This document shows positions 17,070-27,128 of a DNA stretch of 64,000 nucleotides, one piece after another. The stretch is from Anaeroglomus sp964630775 (GTDB lineage: Bacteria; Planctomycetota; Phycisphaerae; Sedimentisphaerales; Anaerohalosphaeraceae): contig CAZVYY010000013.1 in NCBI GenBank assembly GCA_964630775.1, positions 24,403 through 88,402 on the forward strand, in the 5' to 3' direction. Position 1 is the first letter of the stretch. Each line of letters starts with the position of its first letter. The notes beneath the pieces are model-generated. The model saw nothing but the letters and a program-made list of their open reading frames with translations. It did no database searches and was not told where the DNA came from. The position numbers were made by a program, and so were the translations under genes.

Positions 17070-17801
17070 TTATTGCATGGGTTGTGTTCGATTTCTTCGA
17101 AATTCTTCAAATGCCGCCCGACGCTCTTCCGGCGACATATTCATTATGCGATCCCGCATCTGGCCCAGTTCCTCATTGGACATTCTCCGGAAATCAAAGC
17201 CGCCCGGCCCGCCACCCATCATCATCCCGGGAGGCCCCATACGGGGTGCTTCCGGTGCGGCAGGGGCTTCTCCGGGACGCGTCCCGGCAGACGGTTCAGC
17301 CCGCGCGGTTTCCCCGCGTCGGCCAAAGCCCTGCCCCTGACCGCGGCCGCCATATTCAACCGCCACATCAAACGGACGCAAGACCTGTTCCTGATTCTGC
17401 CACGATATCCGGACTTCCGTAGGGGTTATTTCCAGAATTTTGGCCCCGTTGAATTCATCTCCGGTTCTTTTCCACTCTTCACCGAATAAGGCGTATTCTC
17501 CGAGAATCGCCAGGCATTGCGGAAGGGACGGCGTCGCCGCAGGCCCGGCAAACAGGCTCTTGGTTCGTATTGCATCCAGGGCCTCATTTTTCGGCGGCGA
17601 CGCTTCAGCAAACTGCTTTTCCATGGCCAGGTAGCGTTCAATGGCTTTGTCCACGCGACCGGACAGACCTGAGATGGTGATCCCGTATGAAGCGACCACC
17701 CAGACCAGCCCGATGGCCGGGCACAGCCACAGATATCGGATAATCGTTTGTCCGACACTGCCGGCTGCCCAGTGTTTGACTGTATGCATAGCTCTTGTCA
17801 T
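17070..17801 (-). CDS. GspC-like inner-membrane protein
   Basis: A 243-residue protein with one membrane segment near residues 23-45, a short periplasmic domain with a GspC/PilP-like strand pattern (LAILGEYALFGEE..., ILEITPTEVRISWQNQEQVLRPFDVAVEY), and a low-complexity C-terminus rich in Gly, Arg, Pro and Met (GPPGMMMGGGPGG) ending in a basic helix. In type II systems GspC links the inner-membrane platform to the secretin. The assignment rests on position between gspM and gspD and on the fold pattern; sequence similarity to classical GspC is weak. The start overlaps the upstream stop by 4 bp. Confidence 0.65.
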   Translation of the reverse strand: MTRAMHTVKHWAAGSVGQTIIRYLWLCPAIGLVWVVASYGITISGLSGRVDKAIERYLAMEKQFAEASPPKNEALDAIRTKSLFAGPAATPSLPQCLAILGEYALFGEEWKRTGDEFNGAKILEITPTEVRISWQNQEQVLRPFDVAVEYGGRGQGQGFGRRGETARAEPSAGTRPGEAPAAPEAPRMGPPGMMMGGGPGGFDFRRMSNEELGQMRDRIMNMSPEERRAAFEEFRRNRTQPMQ

Positions 17802-18358
17802 AAAACTTTTGCACTCCCTCGGAAGGTGGATACCGTAAACGTAAAATCCAGTTCCTGCCGATTTCTCTCGTCCACGCGAAGTGTCAGTTCTTCAACGCCG
17901 ACATAATAAGGATTCTTTTTCAATTCCTCCAGCAGCTTGACCATCGCCGGAAACTGACACCGGCCGCGGCATTGCAGCATGATAACGCTTGAGGCATTGG
18001 GACCCGTCGCAGAGCCAGTCTGAAACTGAAAATTCTTGACCTGAATACCCGCCTGCTGAATCTGTTTGGTCAACTGGTCCCGCAGAAGCTGGACCTGCTT
18101 GTCGGGGTCCACCGGCATCTCCAGCACCGGGACCGCCGCGGTCAGGCTTTTCAATTTCATGGCTTCCACGCTGCCTTCTTCGGCCAGCAGCATCGACAGA
18201 TTCTGACGCTGCTGACGAAGACGGCTTTGAATCTGCCCGGCTTTCAGCAATATCGGCTCAGCGATCAGAAAGTAAACCACCATCAGTCCGCCTGTCACGG
18301 CACAAAAAATGGCTATTTTCCTTTCCCGCGGATTGAGTTTGTCGAGGTATTTCATCAT
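17798..18358 (-). CDS. GspM/PilO-like inner-membrane platform protein
   Basis: A 186-residue bitopic protein: short cytoplasmic start (KLNPRERKIA), one membrane segment at about 16-36, a coiled-coil stretch (LLKAGQIQSRLRQQRQNL) and a ferredoxin-like periplasmic domain (QQAGIQVKNFQFQ, FPAMVKLLEELKKNPYYVGVEELTLRV). This is the GspM/PilO layout. It partners with the GspL-like protein encoded just upstream; both junctions are 4-bp overlaps, which fixes stoichiometric coupling of L, M and C-like subunits. Confidence 0.8.
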   Translation of the reverse strand: MMKYLDKLNPRERKIAIFCAVTGGLMVVYFLIAEPILLKAGQIQSRLRQQRQNLSMLLAEEGSVEAMKLKSLTAAVPVLEMPVDPDKQVQLLRDQLTKQIQQAGIQVKNFQFQTGSATGPNASSVIMLQCRGRCQFPAMVKLLEELKKNPYYVGVEELTLRVDERNRQELDFTFTVSTFRGSAKVL

Positions 18359-19749
18359 GATCGCGTAAAATTCCTGTAAGCTAAGGTTATCGTAAACTGC
18401 ACCTGACTTCGCCGTTCATCCAGCGTCGGAGAAATCAGCTTGACATCTTTGAAACAGGCCTGCTCCTGCAGTTTCTTGTGAAACGCATTGACCTGTTCAA
18501 ACGAACGGGCCTTGGCGGCGATCCGAACCGGCTGGCCTTTCTTGAAGCTGATGCTGTCCAGCAGCATATCCCTGTCCATACAGCTTCCAATCGCCGACAG
18601 CATTTCCAGCATATCCGGACGGGCCTTGGAGATTCGATCCCGCATCTGCTGGCGCTCAAGAATCGCATGCCCGGTGGTGCCGTGATATTCCGAAGACAGG
18701 GCCTGCTCGATCGCCTCCAGCTGCCTGGCCGATGTCCAGTAAATCCCGCCCAGCAGCAAAATCACAAATATCGCCGCCGCGGCAAGACCTCGAACCAGCC
18801 CTTTTTTATCCACCACGGCATCATCCATCGCTTCGGTCTTCGGCAGGCGGATGAAATCATACGTCGGCCCCTGCTCATCCAGAGCCGCTATGGCAAGACC
18901 AATCGTTTCCGGACGATTGCGGATTTCCGTCAGCTTATCCCGAATCCCCAGCGCCGAGATTTTATTGTCCGACAGCCTCCATCGCTGTACCGGCCGACCG
19001 CCCTGGGCAAGTTCCCGGCATAACGCCGCGACAATGTCTTCTTCGCCGGTGATATAAACCGGAGTGCTTTTGGGCAGTTCCATCGTATCCAGGACCGCAG
19101 CCAAATCATGGGCAACCACCGTCGTCAAAGACAGGTCCTCCACATCCACCGCCGCCGCCCGCACCAGCTTTTCCCCCTCGGAAACCGCCAGGATGCAGCT
19201 ATGTTTGCGAATCTGAATCAGGACACACTTTTCCGTTGTGCTCTCAAACACACCCGCCCATCCCTTGACCAGACCGGCGGCATCCGGCAAAATCGATCCC
19301 ACCCGCCCCGGAACCACATTACATAGTTCCTGATAATAATTCTTCCGCACCACAGCCAGACACCCGTCCTGCGTGGTGCCATCCTGTCTGACCATCCGCC
19401 AGGTAAAGGCCGCCTGAGAAAGCGGCATCGGCAGCAGGGTCTCGGCCTGGGCATGAATAATCGCCGTCAGCCTGGCCCCTTCCACCTGGGGTGTCTTGAA
19501 TGCAAAAAAAACCGTCTGCGTGGTATCGGCCCCGACACACACAAGCGTTGTATCCTCATCCGGATTGGATTTGCCGCCGGACAGTTTTTCAATCTCGGAC
19601 GCCAGCTTCGCCGCATCCGATACCGTAGCATATCCGCCCATCCGGAAACCTGTCGCCGCTTTTTCAACCAGGGTCAGTATCCATCCCGTATGATCCGCGG
19701 CTTTCAGGATGCCAATTGCTTTGGAATATTGTTTTGTCTCGTTATTCAA
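18355..19749 (-). CDS. GspL-like (PilM-PilN-type) platform protein
   Basis: A 464-residue protein joining an actin-like cytoplasmic domain (about 1-305, PilM/GspL-like) to one membrane segment (about 320-338) and a PilN-like periplasmic domain (about 345-464). This architecture is that of GspL, which recruits the GspE ATPase to the membrane. The start is TTG at 19749, overlapping the GspK stop as TTGA; no nearby ATG fits better. The stop overlaps the GspM start by 4 bp. Confidence 0.8.
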   Translation of the reverse strand: MNNETKQYSKAIGILKAADHTGWILTLVEKAATGFRMGGYATVSDAAKLASEIEKLSGGKSNPDEDTTLVCVGADTTQTVFFAFKTPQVEGARLTAIIHAQAETLLPMPLSQAAFTWRMVRQDGTTQDGCLAVVRKNYYQELCNVVPGRVGSILPDAAGLVKGWAGVFESTTEKCVLIQIRKHSCILAVSEGEKLVRAAAVDVEDLSLTTVVAHDLAAVLDTMELPKSTPVYITGEEDIVAALCRELAQGGRPVQRWRLSDNKISALGIRDKLTEIRNRPETIGLAIAALDEQGPTYDFIRLPKTEAMDDAVVDKKGLVRGLAAAAIFVILLLGGIYWTSARQLEAIEQALSSEYHGTTGHAILERQQMRDRISKARPDMLEMLSAIGSCMDRDMLLDSISFKKGQPVRIAAKARSFEQVNAFHKKLQEQACFKDVKLISPTLDERRSQVQFTITLAYRNFTRS

Positions 19750-21524
19750 ATGCCTACTCCCTCGACTTGATAAAGGATTTCCCGGCCTTCCCGGTCTCGG
19801 TTAACTACCATTTCTATTGTATAACTGACTCCGCTGACCGACGAGGTCGATGTCGCGCGAATCATATAAACACTGGATCGCACACAAAACAGATCGATAT
19901 ATTGTCGCAAAATATCCTGTGTCATTCCATCCACATTAATTAAGTCCCCCACACTGGTTACCTGACCGCCCATGCTGTCGCGGTAATTGATAATCTTTCC
20001 CGCCAGGTCATCATTGCCGCCCAGAAAAGCTCGCAGCACTTCAAGGCTGACCGTATTGACATTAATCTGCCCGGTAATCGTTGTATTGTTCGATATCGTA
20101 ACCTGGTCCAGAATCCGGCTGAATGTCGCCCAGTCCAGCGCCTGTGCCTGAACATCGGTTTGCCCGCTCGCCGGCGAAGTCACACCACTGCGACCACCAC
20201 CCTGCATTCCTCCACCCTGACCCGGACGGCCCATACCGCCACCCGGACCGCCTTGACCGCCGCCGGGGCGACCACCCATACCGCCACCTGGTCCTCCGCC
20301 TTGCCCCCCGCCGGGACGACCACCCATACCGCCACCTGGCCCACCGCCTTGACCGCCGCCGGGGCGACCACCCATACCGCCACCCTGTCCACCGCCCTCT
20401 CCCCCGCGTCCGCCACGACCGCCGCCTTCTCCGCCGCGTCCGCCGCGTCCACTGCGTCCACCACCCTCACTGCCGCCACCCTGAGCAGGAGCCTGCCTGC
20501 CGCCTGAGGATCCGCCGGATCCGGCATCCGCAGCAAGCAGCGCCGGGGAGACATTTATCATAGAATACTGAATCATCTGCTGGTCATGCTCGGAATACGT
20601 ACCCGCCAGAGGCATAAGCGGCTGTATCAGACCGCTGGTGCGACCGGGCGTCTGCGTGCCCGAAGAATTTCTTTGGCCGCCGCCGGTCGTTCCAGTACCG
20701 CCGGAAGTGCCCGTTCCGCCAGTCGTTCCGCCGGTCGTTCCGGTTCCGCTTGAGGTACCCATCAGATCAGCAAGCGAACGGAATCGCCGGTTTTGAGTAA
20801 TCCAGCGGGCCTGCGCCTGTGTAATCGACAACTGGCTGACCATGTCGCTTTCGCTGGCGGAATTGACGTTAATCCGCTGATTGCCGCTGGCATCCACGTT
20901 ATTGGTGGCCGAAAAGCAGGTCAAATACCGGCTCCATCCGCCTTTGCCGAGGGTGCGATTATTCTCACCGTAAAATAAATCTTCGGTAACACCGCGCACG
21001 CGAAGCAGTTCACGCGGAGTTCTGAAATTGGCATTTCGGCACTGATACCCGATTGGCAGGTTCAAATAATAGCCGCTCTCCGCTCCATTGGTTTCCGCTT
21101 CTTCATTCCGATCCCGCCAGTCAATAATGCTGTCGGCAATCGTCTCATTCATATTCTCGGGGTCCAGCGCCAGAAGCTGTACCGCCGAGGCCGTGTTGAT
21201 ATTCAGTTTGGAACATTCATCGGTAATCGTCACCGTAAACGCCCCGCCGGACAACATTACATTTTCCAGTTCAGTAATATTGATAGCCCAGTCATCCAGA
21301 AGACTGTCGGTCTCTTTTAAGTCGTCTTTCAGGTACGCCAGGGCTGTTTCTACCCCGGCCCGCGCCATCCATCGACAGCGGATTTTCTCCACCGAGGACA
21401 AACTGATGCGGCTGTCCAGACGGCTGTTCTGGGCGCCGACGGCCAGAATCGCCATCATCACCACCAGCATCCACATCACCCCGGCCAGTACCGTGCCGGC
21501 TTGTTTGTCGCGTTTAGCTGCCAT
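19746..21524 (-). CDS. gspK: minor pseudopilin GspK with glycine-rich insertion
   Basis: A 592-residue GspK, about twice the usual 320. The ATG at 21524 gives a typical pseudopilin N-terminus (AGTVLAGVMWMLVVMM) lacking the Glu5 of other pseudopilins, as expected for the tip subunit. The conserved alpha domain follows, with KLNINTAS and later INVNSAS and INVNTVS helix-hairpin-helix-like pieces. Two low-complexity tracts interrupt it: residues 257-283 (Gly/Thr) and about 335-450 (Gly with Arg, Gln, Met, Pro), the latter containing a 16-residue tandem repeat. GspK forms the tip complex with GspI and GspJ. It overlaps gspL by 4 bp and follows gspJ by 8 nt. Confidence 0.88.
   Translation of the reverse strand: MAAKRDKQAGTVLAGVMWMLVVMMAILAVGAQNSRLDSRISLSSVEKIRCRWMARAGVETALAYLKDDLKETDSLLDDWAINITELENVMLSGGAFTVTITDECSKLNINTASAVQLLALDPENMNETIADSIIDWRDRNEEAETNGAESGYYLNLPIGYQCRNANFRTPRELLRVRGVTEDLFYGENNRTLGKGGWSRYLTCFSATNNVDASGNQRINVNSASESDMVSQLSITQAQARWITQNRRFRSLADLMGTSSGTGTTGGTTGGTGTSGGTGTTGGGQRNSSGTQTPGRTSGLIQPLMPLAGTYSEHDQQMIQYSMINVSPALLAADAGSGGSSGGRQAPAQGGGSEGGGRSGRGGRGGEGGGRGGRGGEGGGQGGGMGGRPGGGQGGGPGGGMGGRPGGGQGGGPGGGMGGRPGGGQGGPGGGMGRPGQGGGMQGGGRSGVTSPASGQTDVQAQALDWATFSRILDQVTISNNTTITGQINVNTVSLEVLRAFLGGNDDLAGKIINYRDSMGGQVTSVGDLINVDGMTQDILRQYIDLFCVRSSVYMIRATSTSSVSGVSYTIEMVVNRDREGREILYQVEGVGI
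20216..20384 (-). repeat. 48-bp tandem repeat inside gspK
   Basis: Three copies plus a partial fourth of a unit encoding GGGMGGRPGGGQGGGP. The third copy is one codon shorter. The copies differ at a few third positions, so the array is not brand new. It keeps the reading frame. Confidence 0.85.
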
Positions 21525-21532
21525 AATCCGTT

Positions 21533-22276
21533 TTATAATCCTGTGCTCCCGGTATCCGTCGTGCCGGTGTCCAGGCTTCCGCTTTCGGCCTGGTCCCACT
21601 CGAAATTCGCGGCATCCACTTCGTCGGTAAACTGTCCCTGTTTGAAACCCACCGCAACCTGCCGGGAGTATATTTTCTGTTTGAGGGTTCCGGCCTGACC
21701 AACCGCCAGGTTGACCAGAACAAGCTGCGGCGGACGCATATTTTCCGACGACCACTGGTCGGTCCAGTTGCCGCTGTCAAAATACCGGACATCAAAGGCC
21801 ACAATCGAACCGGCAACCACTTCCAGAATACCGCCGTCGGTGTTTTCCGTCGCCGTCTGCGAATCAAGCCCGACGATTGGGCAGACACGCCGCATCAGGG
21901 TTCGTGCCTGCTGATCTTCCGTGATAAAATATTCCACTTCGTACAATTCCGATTCCGGCTGATCCAGTCGGGCCTTGGAACGGCTGAATGTTCGGAAAAT
22001 CAGTCGGGGCGTTGCCGTCGAACCGGTCTGATCAATCAGCCCTTCAAAACGAATCGCATTGCCGAAAGGCCGGACATTGCTTAAATCCGTTCGCAGTTGT
22101 TCGGCGGCGATGCGCAGCTCATCCACCGTCTCACTGTGTTTATCAATCGCACTGCGCGCCGCGGTGACACTGCGAAGCCCCGACAAGGCCACCAGGGCAA
22201 TAAAGGCCCCCAGCGTTGCCGAAATCAGCATTTCCAGCAGCGTAAACGCTTTTCTGGGATGGCCTGTCATCTTCAT
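21533..22276 (-). CDS. gspJ: minor pseudopilin GspJ
   Basis: A 247-residue prepilin. The ATG at 22276, overlapping the gspI stop by 4 bp, gives the class III cleavage motif KAFTLLEMLIS with Glu5 after the cut; the longer open frame upstream is an out-of-frame shadow of gspI. A hydrophobic N-terminal helix is followed by the GspJ beta-domain. The last 15 residues are Thr/Gly/Asp/Ser-rich (LDTGTTDTGSTG). It should pair with GspI and GspK at the pseudopilus tip. Confidence 0.9.
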   Translation of the reverse strand: MKMTGHPRKAFTLLEMLISATLGAFIALVALSGLRSVTAARSAIDKHSETVDELRIAAEQLRTDLSNVRPFGNAIRFEGLIDQTGSTATPRLIFRTFSRSKARLDQPESELYEVEYFITEDQQARTLMRRVCPIVGLDSQTATENTDGGILEVVAGSIVAFDVRYFDSGNWTDQWSSENMRPPQLVLVNLAVGQAGTLKQKIYSRQVAVGFKQGQFTDEVDAANFEWDQAESGSLDTGTTDTGSTGL

Positions 22277-22800
22277 CGTGTCGTCCTTGTTCCGCCGGGG
22301 GAAGTCCCCGTGCTGCCCGTTGTACCCGTCGTACCGGTTGTACCTGTTCCGGTGGAAGTCCCTGTTCCTGTCCCGGCCCCGGTCGTCGTGGAGGTTGTGG
22401 TGCTGGTCGTCTCCGTGACCGCACGGAGCCGGGTGTCGCACTGAATCCGTCGCACCCGGTTTTCCGAGACCCATTCCAGCGTCATCGTCAGACCGTACAG
22501 TTGTTCAATATTCATCGGCTCCAGCACGGCCTGCCATCGCCATTGCATCCCGGTATGCTGATCATTTATAACACCGGATAAATTCGGACTGCTGATCAGC
22601 GACTGAATGCCGATCTGGTCCAGCAGAACCATCTGGCGATCCAGCATATCCCACGCTTTTTCATATTCCTGATGAATCCGCAGCGACGAAAGACTCTTGG
22701 CACCCAGGGCGCAGATGGTCACGGTAGCCGTCGCCAGCAGTCCCGCCGCAACCAGCACCTCGATCAAACTGAATCCCTTGTTTCGTCTGCAAGTCATCAT
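22273..22800 (-). CDS. gspI: minor pseudopilin GspI with Thr/Gly tail
   Basis: A 175-residue prepilin with cleavage motif KGFSLIEVLVA near the start and the compact GspI domain to about residue 128. It then carries a 45-residue tail made almost only of Thr, Gly and Ser (TTSTTTSTTTGAGTGTGTST and onward). Typical GspI proteins end at about 120-130 residues, so the tail is an addition. The start overlaps gspH and the stop overlaps gspJ, both by ATGA. Confidence 0.9.
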   Translation of the reverse strand: MMTCRRNKGFSLIEVLVAAGLLATATVTICALGAKSLSSLRIHQEYEKAWDMLDRQMVLLDQIGIQSLISSPNLSGVINDQHTGMQWRWQAVLEPMNIEQLYGLTMTLEWVSENRVRRIQCDTRLRAVTETTSTTTSTTTGAGTGTGTSTGTGTTGTTGTTGSTGTSPGGTRTTR

Positions 22801-23387
22801 TCTTGTGCATCCAAATCCACACGCCCGGTCAGCAATTGTCCCGCCATCCCGTTCTGCATCGTAACCCGCCCGGTCTGGCTGACCATCACATGGGCATGAC
22901 GCAACCCGTCACCGAGTTGAATCAGACAGGCCTGTGCCTTGCCGTCCGGAAAAAACAGGCTCTGCGTCTGCCGCCCATCCATCCCATCCACAATGAACTG
23001 CTCCACCAGCAGCTTCTTATCCAAAGCAAGCGGACGGGTATAAGCATTTTTCAGTATCGGGCTTTCCTCCTGTCCGGGCAGCGTCCCCATCGGCGGCATT
23101 GCCGTCATCGAGGTATCAGACGGCGGTGTCGACATCGCAGCTTCCAGGTAAAGCTGTTGCTGCGCCTCATCCAGCTTCAAAGCAACGACCGTCTGTTTTT
23201 CAATCGCTGCAATTCGGGCATACTTGGCAATCAGGTAAAGCTGCCGGGCCTGATTGGTCAGAACCGTCTGAGAACCCATCTTCGAATACCGCAGCACGGA
23301 AATGGAGGCAAGGATACCCATCAGCGCCGCTACCGCCAGCAGCTCGATCATCGTAAAAGCCGGTTTGTTTCGATTCCTTGCCAACAC
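22797..23387 (-). CDS. gspH: minor pseudopilin GspH
   Basis: A 196-residue prepilin with motif PAFTMIELLAVAALMG, followed by the GspH/FimT beta-domain (LYLIAKYARIAAIEKQTVVALKLD). The start appears to be GTG at 23387, since no ATG lies before the cleavage site. A Met/Pro/Ser loop at about 85-108 (AMPPMGTLPGQEE) is longer than usual. The stop overlaps gspI by 4 bp. Confidence 0.85.
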   Translation of the reverse strand: MLARNRNKPAFTMIELLAVAALMGILASISVLRYSKMGSQTVLTNQARQLYLIAKYARIAAIEKQTVVALKLDEAQQQLYLEAAMSTPPSDTSMTAMPPMGTLPGQEESPILKNAYTRPLALDKKLLVEQFIVDGMDGRQTQSLFFPDGKAQACLIQLGDGLRHAHVMVSQTGRVTMQNGMAGQLLTGRVDLDAQE

Positions 23388-23425
23388 ACTTTCCCTCGTG
23401 TATCAATCCATCGCCTCAGAGGCCG

Positions 23426-23845
23426 TTAATCATTATAAATATCCGCATTATCGCCTTCGCCGCCGGCCTGACCGTCGGCGCCATAGCTGAAAATATCATA
23501 GCTGTTCATATTCACCGTACCCTGCTGCAGATAAAAATAGGGGCGATCCCACGGATCGAGCAGGTCGCTCTTTTTCAGATACGGCCCATCCCAGCGGTCC
23601 TGAACATCCGAAGGCGGAATCAGGAGCGCCTCAAGACCTTCCGTATCCGCCGGCAGCCGGCCGCAGGAATACTCAAAGCGGGCCAATGCCCCTTCGATAA
23701 TCGCAATCTTGCCCTTGGCAATATCACGCTTGGCCTTGCCCAGCCCCTTGAAGGCACGCGGCACCACAAAAACCGCCAGCAAGGCAATAATGGTGGCCAC
23801 CGCCAGCAATTCAATAATTGTAAACCCTTTTCTGCTTTTTCTCAT
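23426..23845 (-). CDS. gspG: major pseudopilin GspG
   Basis: A 139-residue major pseudopilin. The ATG at 23845 follows an AAAGG site; the frame extending to 23896 is rejected because it would put 17 extra residues before the short basic leader. The cleavage motif is KGFTIIELLAVATI. The C-terminal domain has the GspG signature (CGRLPADTEGLEAL, WDGPYLKK, DPWDRPYFY) and ends with an acidic loop, YGADGQAGGEGDNADI, the calcium-binding region of the family. Confidence 0.95.
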   Translation of the reverse strand: MRKSRKGFTIIELLAVATIIALLAVFVVPRAFKGLGKAKRDIAKGKIAIIEGALARFEYSCGRLPADTEGLEALLIPPSDVQDRWDGPYLKKSDLLDPWDRPYFYLQQGTVNMNSYDIFSYGADGQAGGEGDNADIYND

Positions 23846-23896
23846 CGGTTTGCCTTTCGTTTCCCTGTTCAACTCAAATACCATATTCCTTATCAT

Positions 23897-25126
23897 CTAT
23901 AATGCTGAAGTCAAATCCATCGCCAGAATCGGCAGCAGTGTCGCTGCGATGATAAATCCAATCACCGTCGCCAGAAGCAGAATCAATATCGTCGGCAGCA
24001 GCGATACAAATCGCACCAGCGCCGAATCCGCCTGGTCATCAAAGGTATCCGCCGCCTGAAGCAGCAGCTCATCCAGCCGACCGGTCTGTTCCCCGAGGGC
24101 GACAATCTGAACCAGCAGCTTGTCAAACATCCCCGACTGTCCCAGCGGCTCAGCCACCGAACGACCGCCCTTGACTTCCGCAGCCACCTTGTCAATCTGC
24201 TGGCCCAGCACCTCGTTGCCCAGCGTATCCCGGACCACCGACAGCCCTTCCAGAATCGTAATCCCGCACTTGCACAGCGAACCGAGCGTCCGGGCAAAAC
24301 GTCCCACCGCCAGAGTACGCAGGACTTTGCCGACCATCGGAATTTTCAGTTTAAATCCATCCCAGGCGACTCGTCCCGGCGGCGTTTCTTTCCAGCGATT
24401 AAAAGCATATACTCCCCCGATTATCGCCATTGCCAGCAGCCACCCATACACCGCCAGAAAATCACTGACGCCCAGCAGGGCTTTGGTCGGACCCGGCAGC
24501 GATGCCTTATCGGCCCCGATGGTGGCGATAATCTTGGGCAGTACCCAGACCAGCATCACCACCACGGAAATCATCCCGACCGCCAGCACCATAATCGGAT
24601 ATGCCGCTGCATTTTTGATATTGGATTTGATTTTCTCTTCACGGGTCAGAAGCCGTACAAGCTGGTCGAAGGTCTGATCAAGAATGCCGCCGGTTTCGCC
24701 CACCCGCACCATGGAGATATACAGAGGACTGTAAACACGCGGATATTGCTCCATGGCCTCCGACAGGGATTTGCCTGCACTAACCTGCCTGGACAGGTTT
24801 TCCAGAAGCGCAATAATCGCAGGCTTGCTCTGCTGGTCACGTATGATTTGCAGCGCCTCCAGGACAGGCAATCCCGCCTTCAGCGCCGTCGAAAGCTGAA
24901 CCGAAACCGCCAGGACATCCTTGCTGCCTACGCGAATACGAACATCCCCGTCAGCCGAGGACACAACTGCGGTCCGCTGCACCTGACGCTGGGTTTCAAT
25001 CAGCTCCATGGCAAAATGGCCCTTCTGCGCCAGAAGCCCGATAGCCGCCTTTCGGTCAGATGCCTCGATAACCCCTTTCAGCGATTTGCCCGCTGTATCG
25101 ACTGCCTTGTATTCAAATAACGACAA
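23897..25126 (-). CDS. gspF: type II secretion inner-membrane protein GspF
   Basis: A 409-residue polytopic platform protein with two T2SSF domains (about 70-195 and 275-398) and three main hydrophobic segments near 170-190, 225-245 and 378-402. MSLFEYKAVDTAGKSLKGVIEA is the usual GspF N-terminus. The start is TTG at 25126; an AAAGGAA site directly upstream supports it. It sits between gspE and gspG as in classical operons. Confidence 0.93.
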   Translation of the reverse strand: MSLFEYKAVDTAGKSLKGVIEASDRKAAIGLLAQKGHFAMELIETQRQVQRTAVVSSADGDVRIRVGSKDVLAVSVQLSTALKAGLPVLEALQIIRDQQSKPAIIALLENLSRQVSAGKSLSEAMEQYPRVYSPLYISMVRVGETGGILDQTFDQLVRLLTREEKIKSNIKNAAAYPIMVLAVGMISVVVMLVWVLPKIIATIGADKASLPGPTKALLGVSDFLAVYGWLLAMAIIGGVYAFNRWKETPPGRVAWDGFKLKIPMVGKVLRTLAVGRFARTLGSLCKCGITILEGLSVVRDTLGNEVLGQQIDKVAAEVKGGRSVAEPLGQSGMFDKLLVQIVALGEQTGRLDELLLQAADTFDDQADSALVRFVSLLPTILILLLATVIGFIIAATLLPILAMDLTSAL

Positions 25127-25162
25127 TTCCTTTGTCTCCTGTCTTGATGATTCTGAATACGA

Positions 25163-26857
<1,695 letters not shown>

Positions 26858-27128
26858 TATAGAAATTTCCCTTTTACCCTGAGTGTCTAAGCATGTTTCC
26901 ATTGCTTATTTCGCCATTTTAACATTTTCTCAATTTCTTTAATTTAAACAACTTATGTAAATATTTTCAAATCCAGACGCAGCATGTAAGTTTAGACGGA
27001 CAAGGGTAGAGAATTGTTTCAAAATTTTTCATGACGTGAAAAAATTGACACAAATGATAGATAAAATGACAAATGGCTGTTAATTACAGAGTATTGGAGT
27101 GCAGTATCCGGTATATTAAGCTGCTATC
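26858..27128. other. intergenic region upstream of gspE
   Basis: 271 bp, AT-rich, between the GAF-like gene and gspE on the same strand. It must hold the promoter of the secretion operon if the operon is transcribed alone. A dyad TTTTTCA (27025-27031) / TGAAAAA (27037-27043) with loop TGACG is the only clear structure. It could be an operator or a weak AT-rich terminator for the upstream genes. Confidence 0.45.

Noticed and set aside
20123..20563. His/Arg/Pro-rich frame opposite gspK
   Set aside because: Reverse-strand reading of the glycine-rich repeat array.
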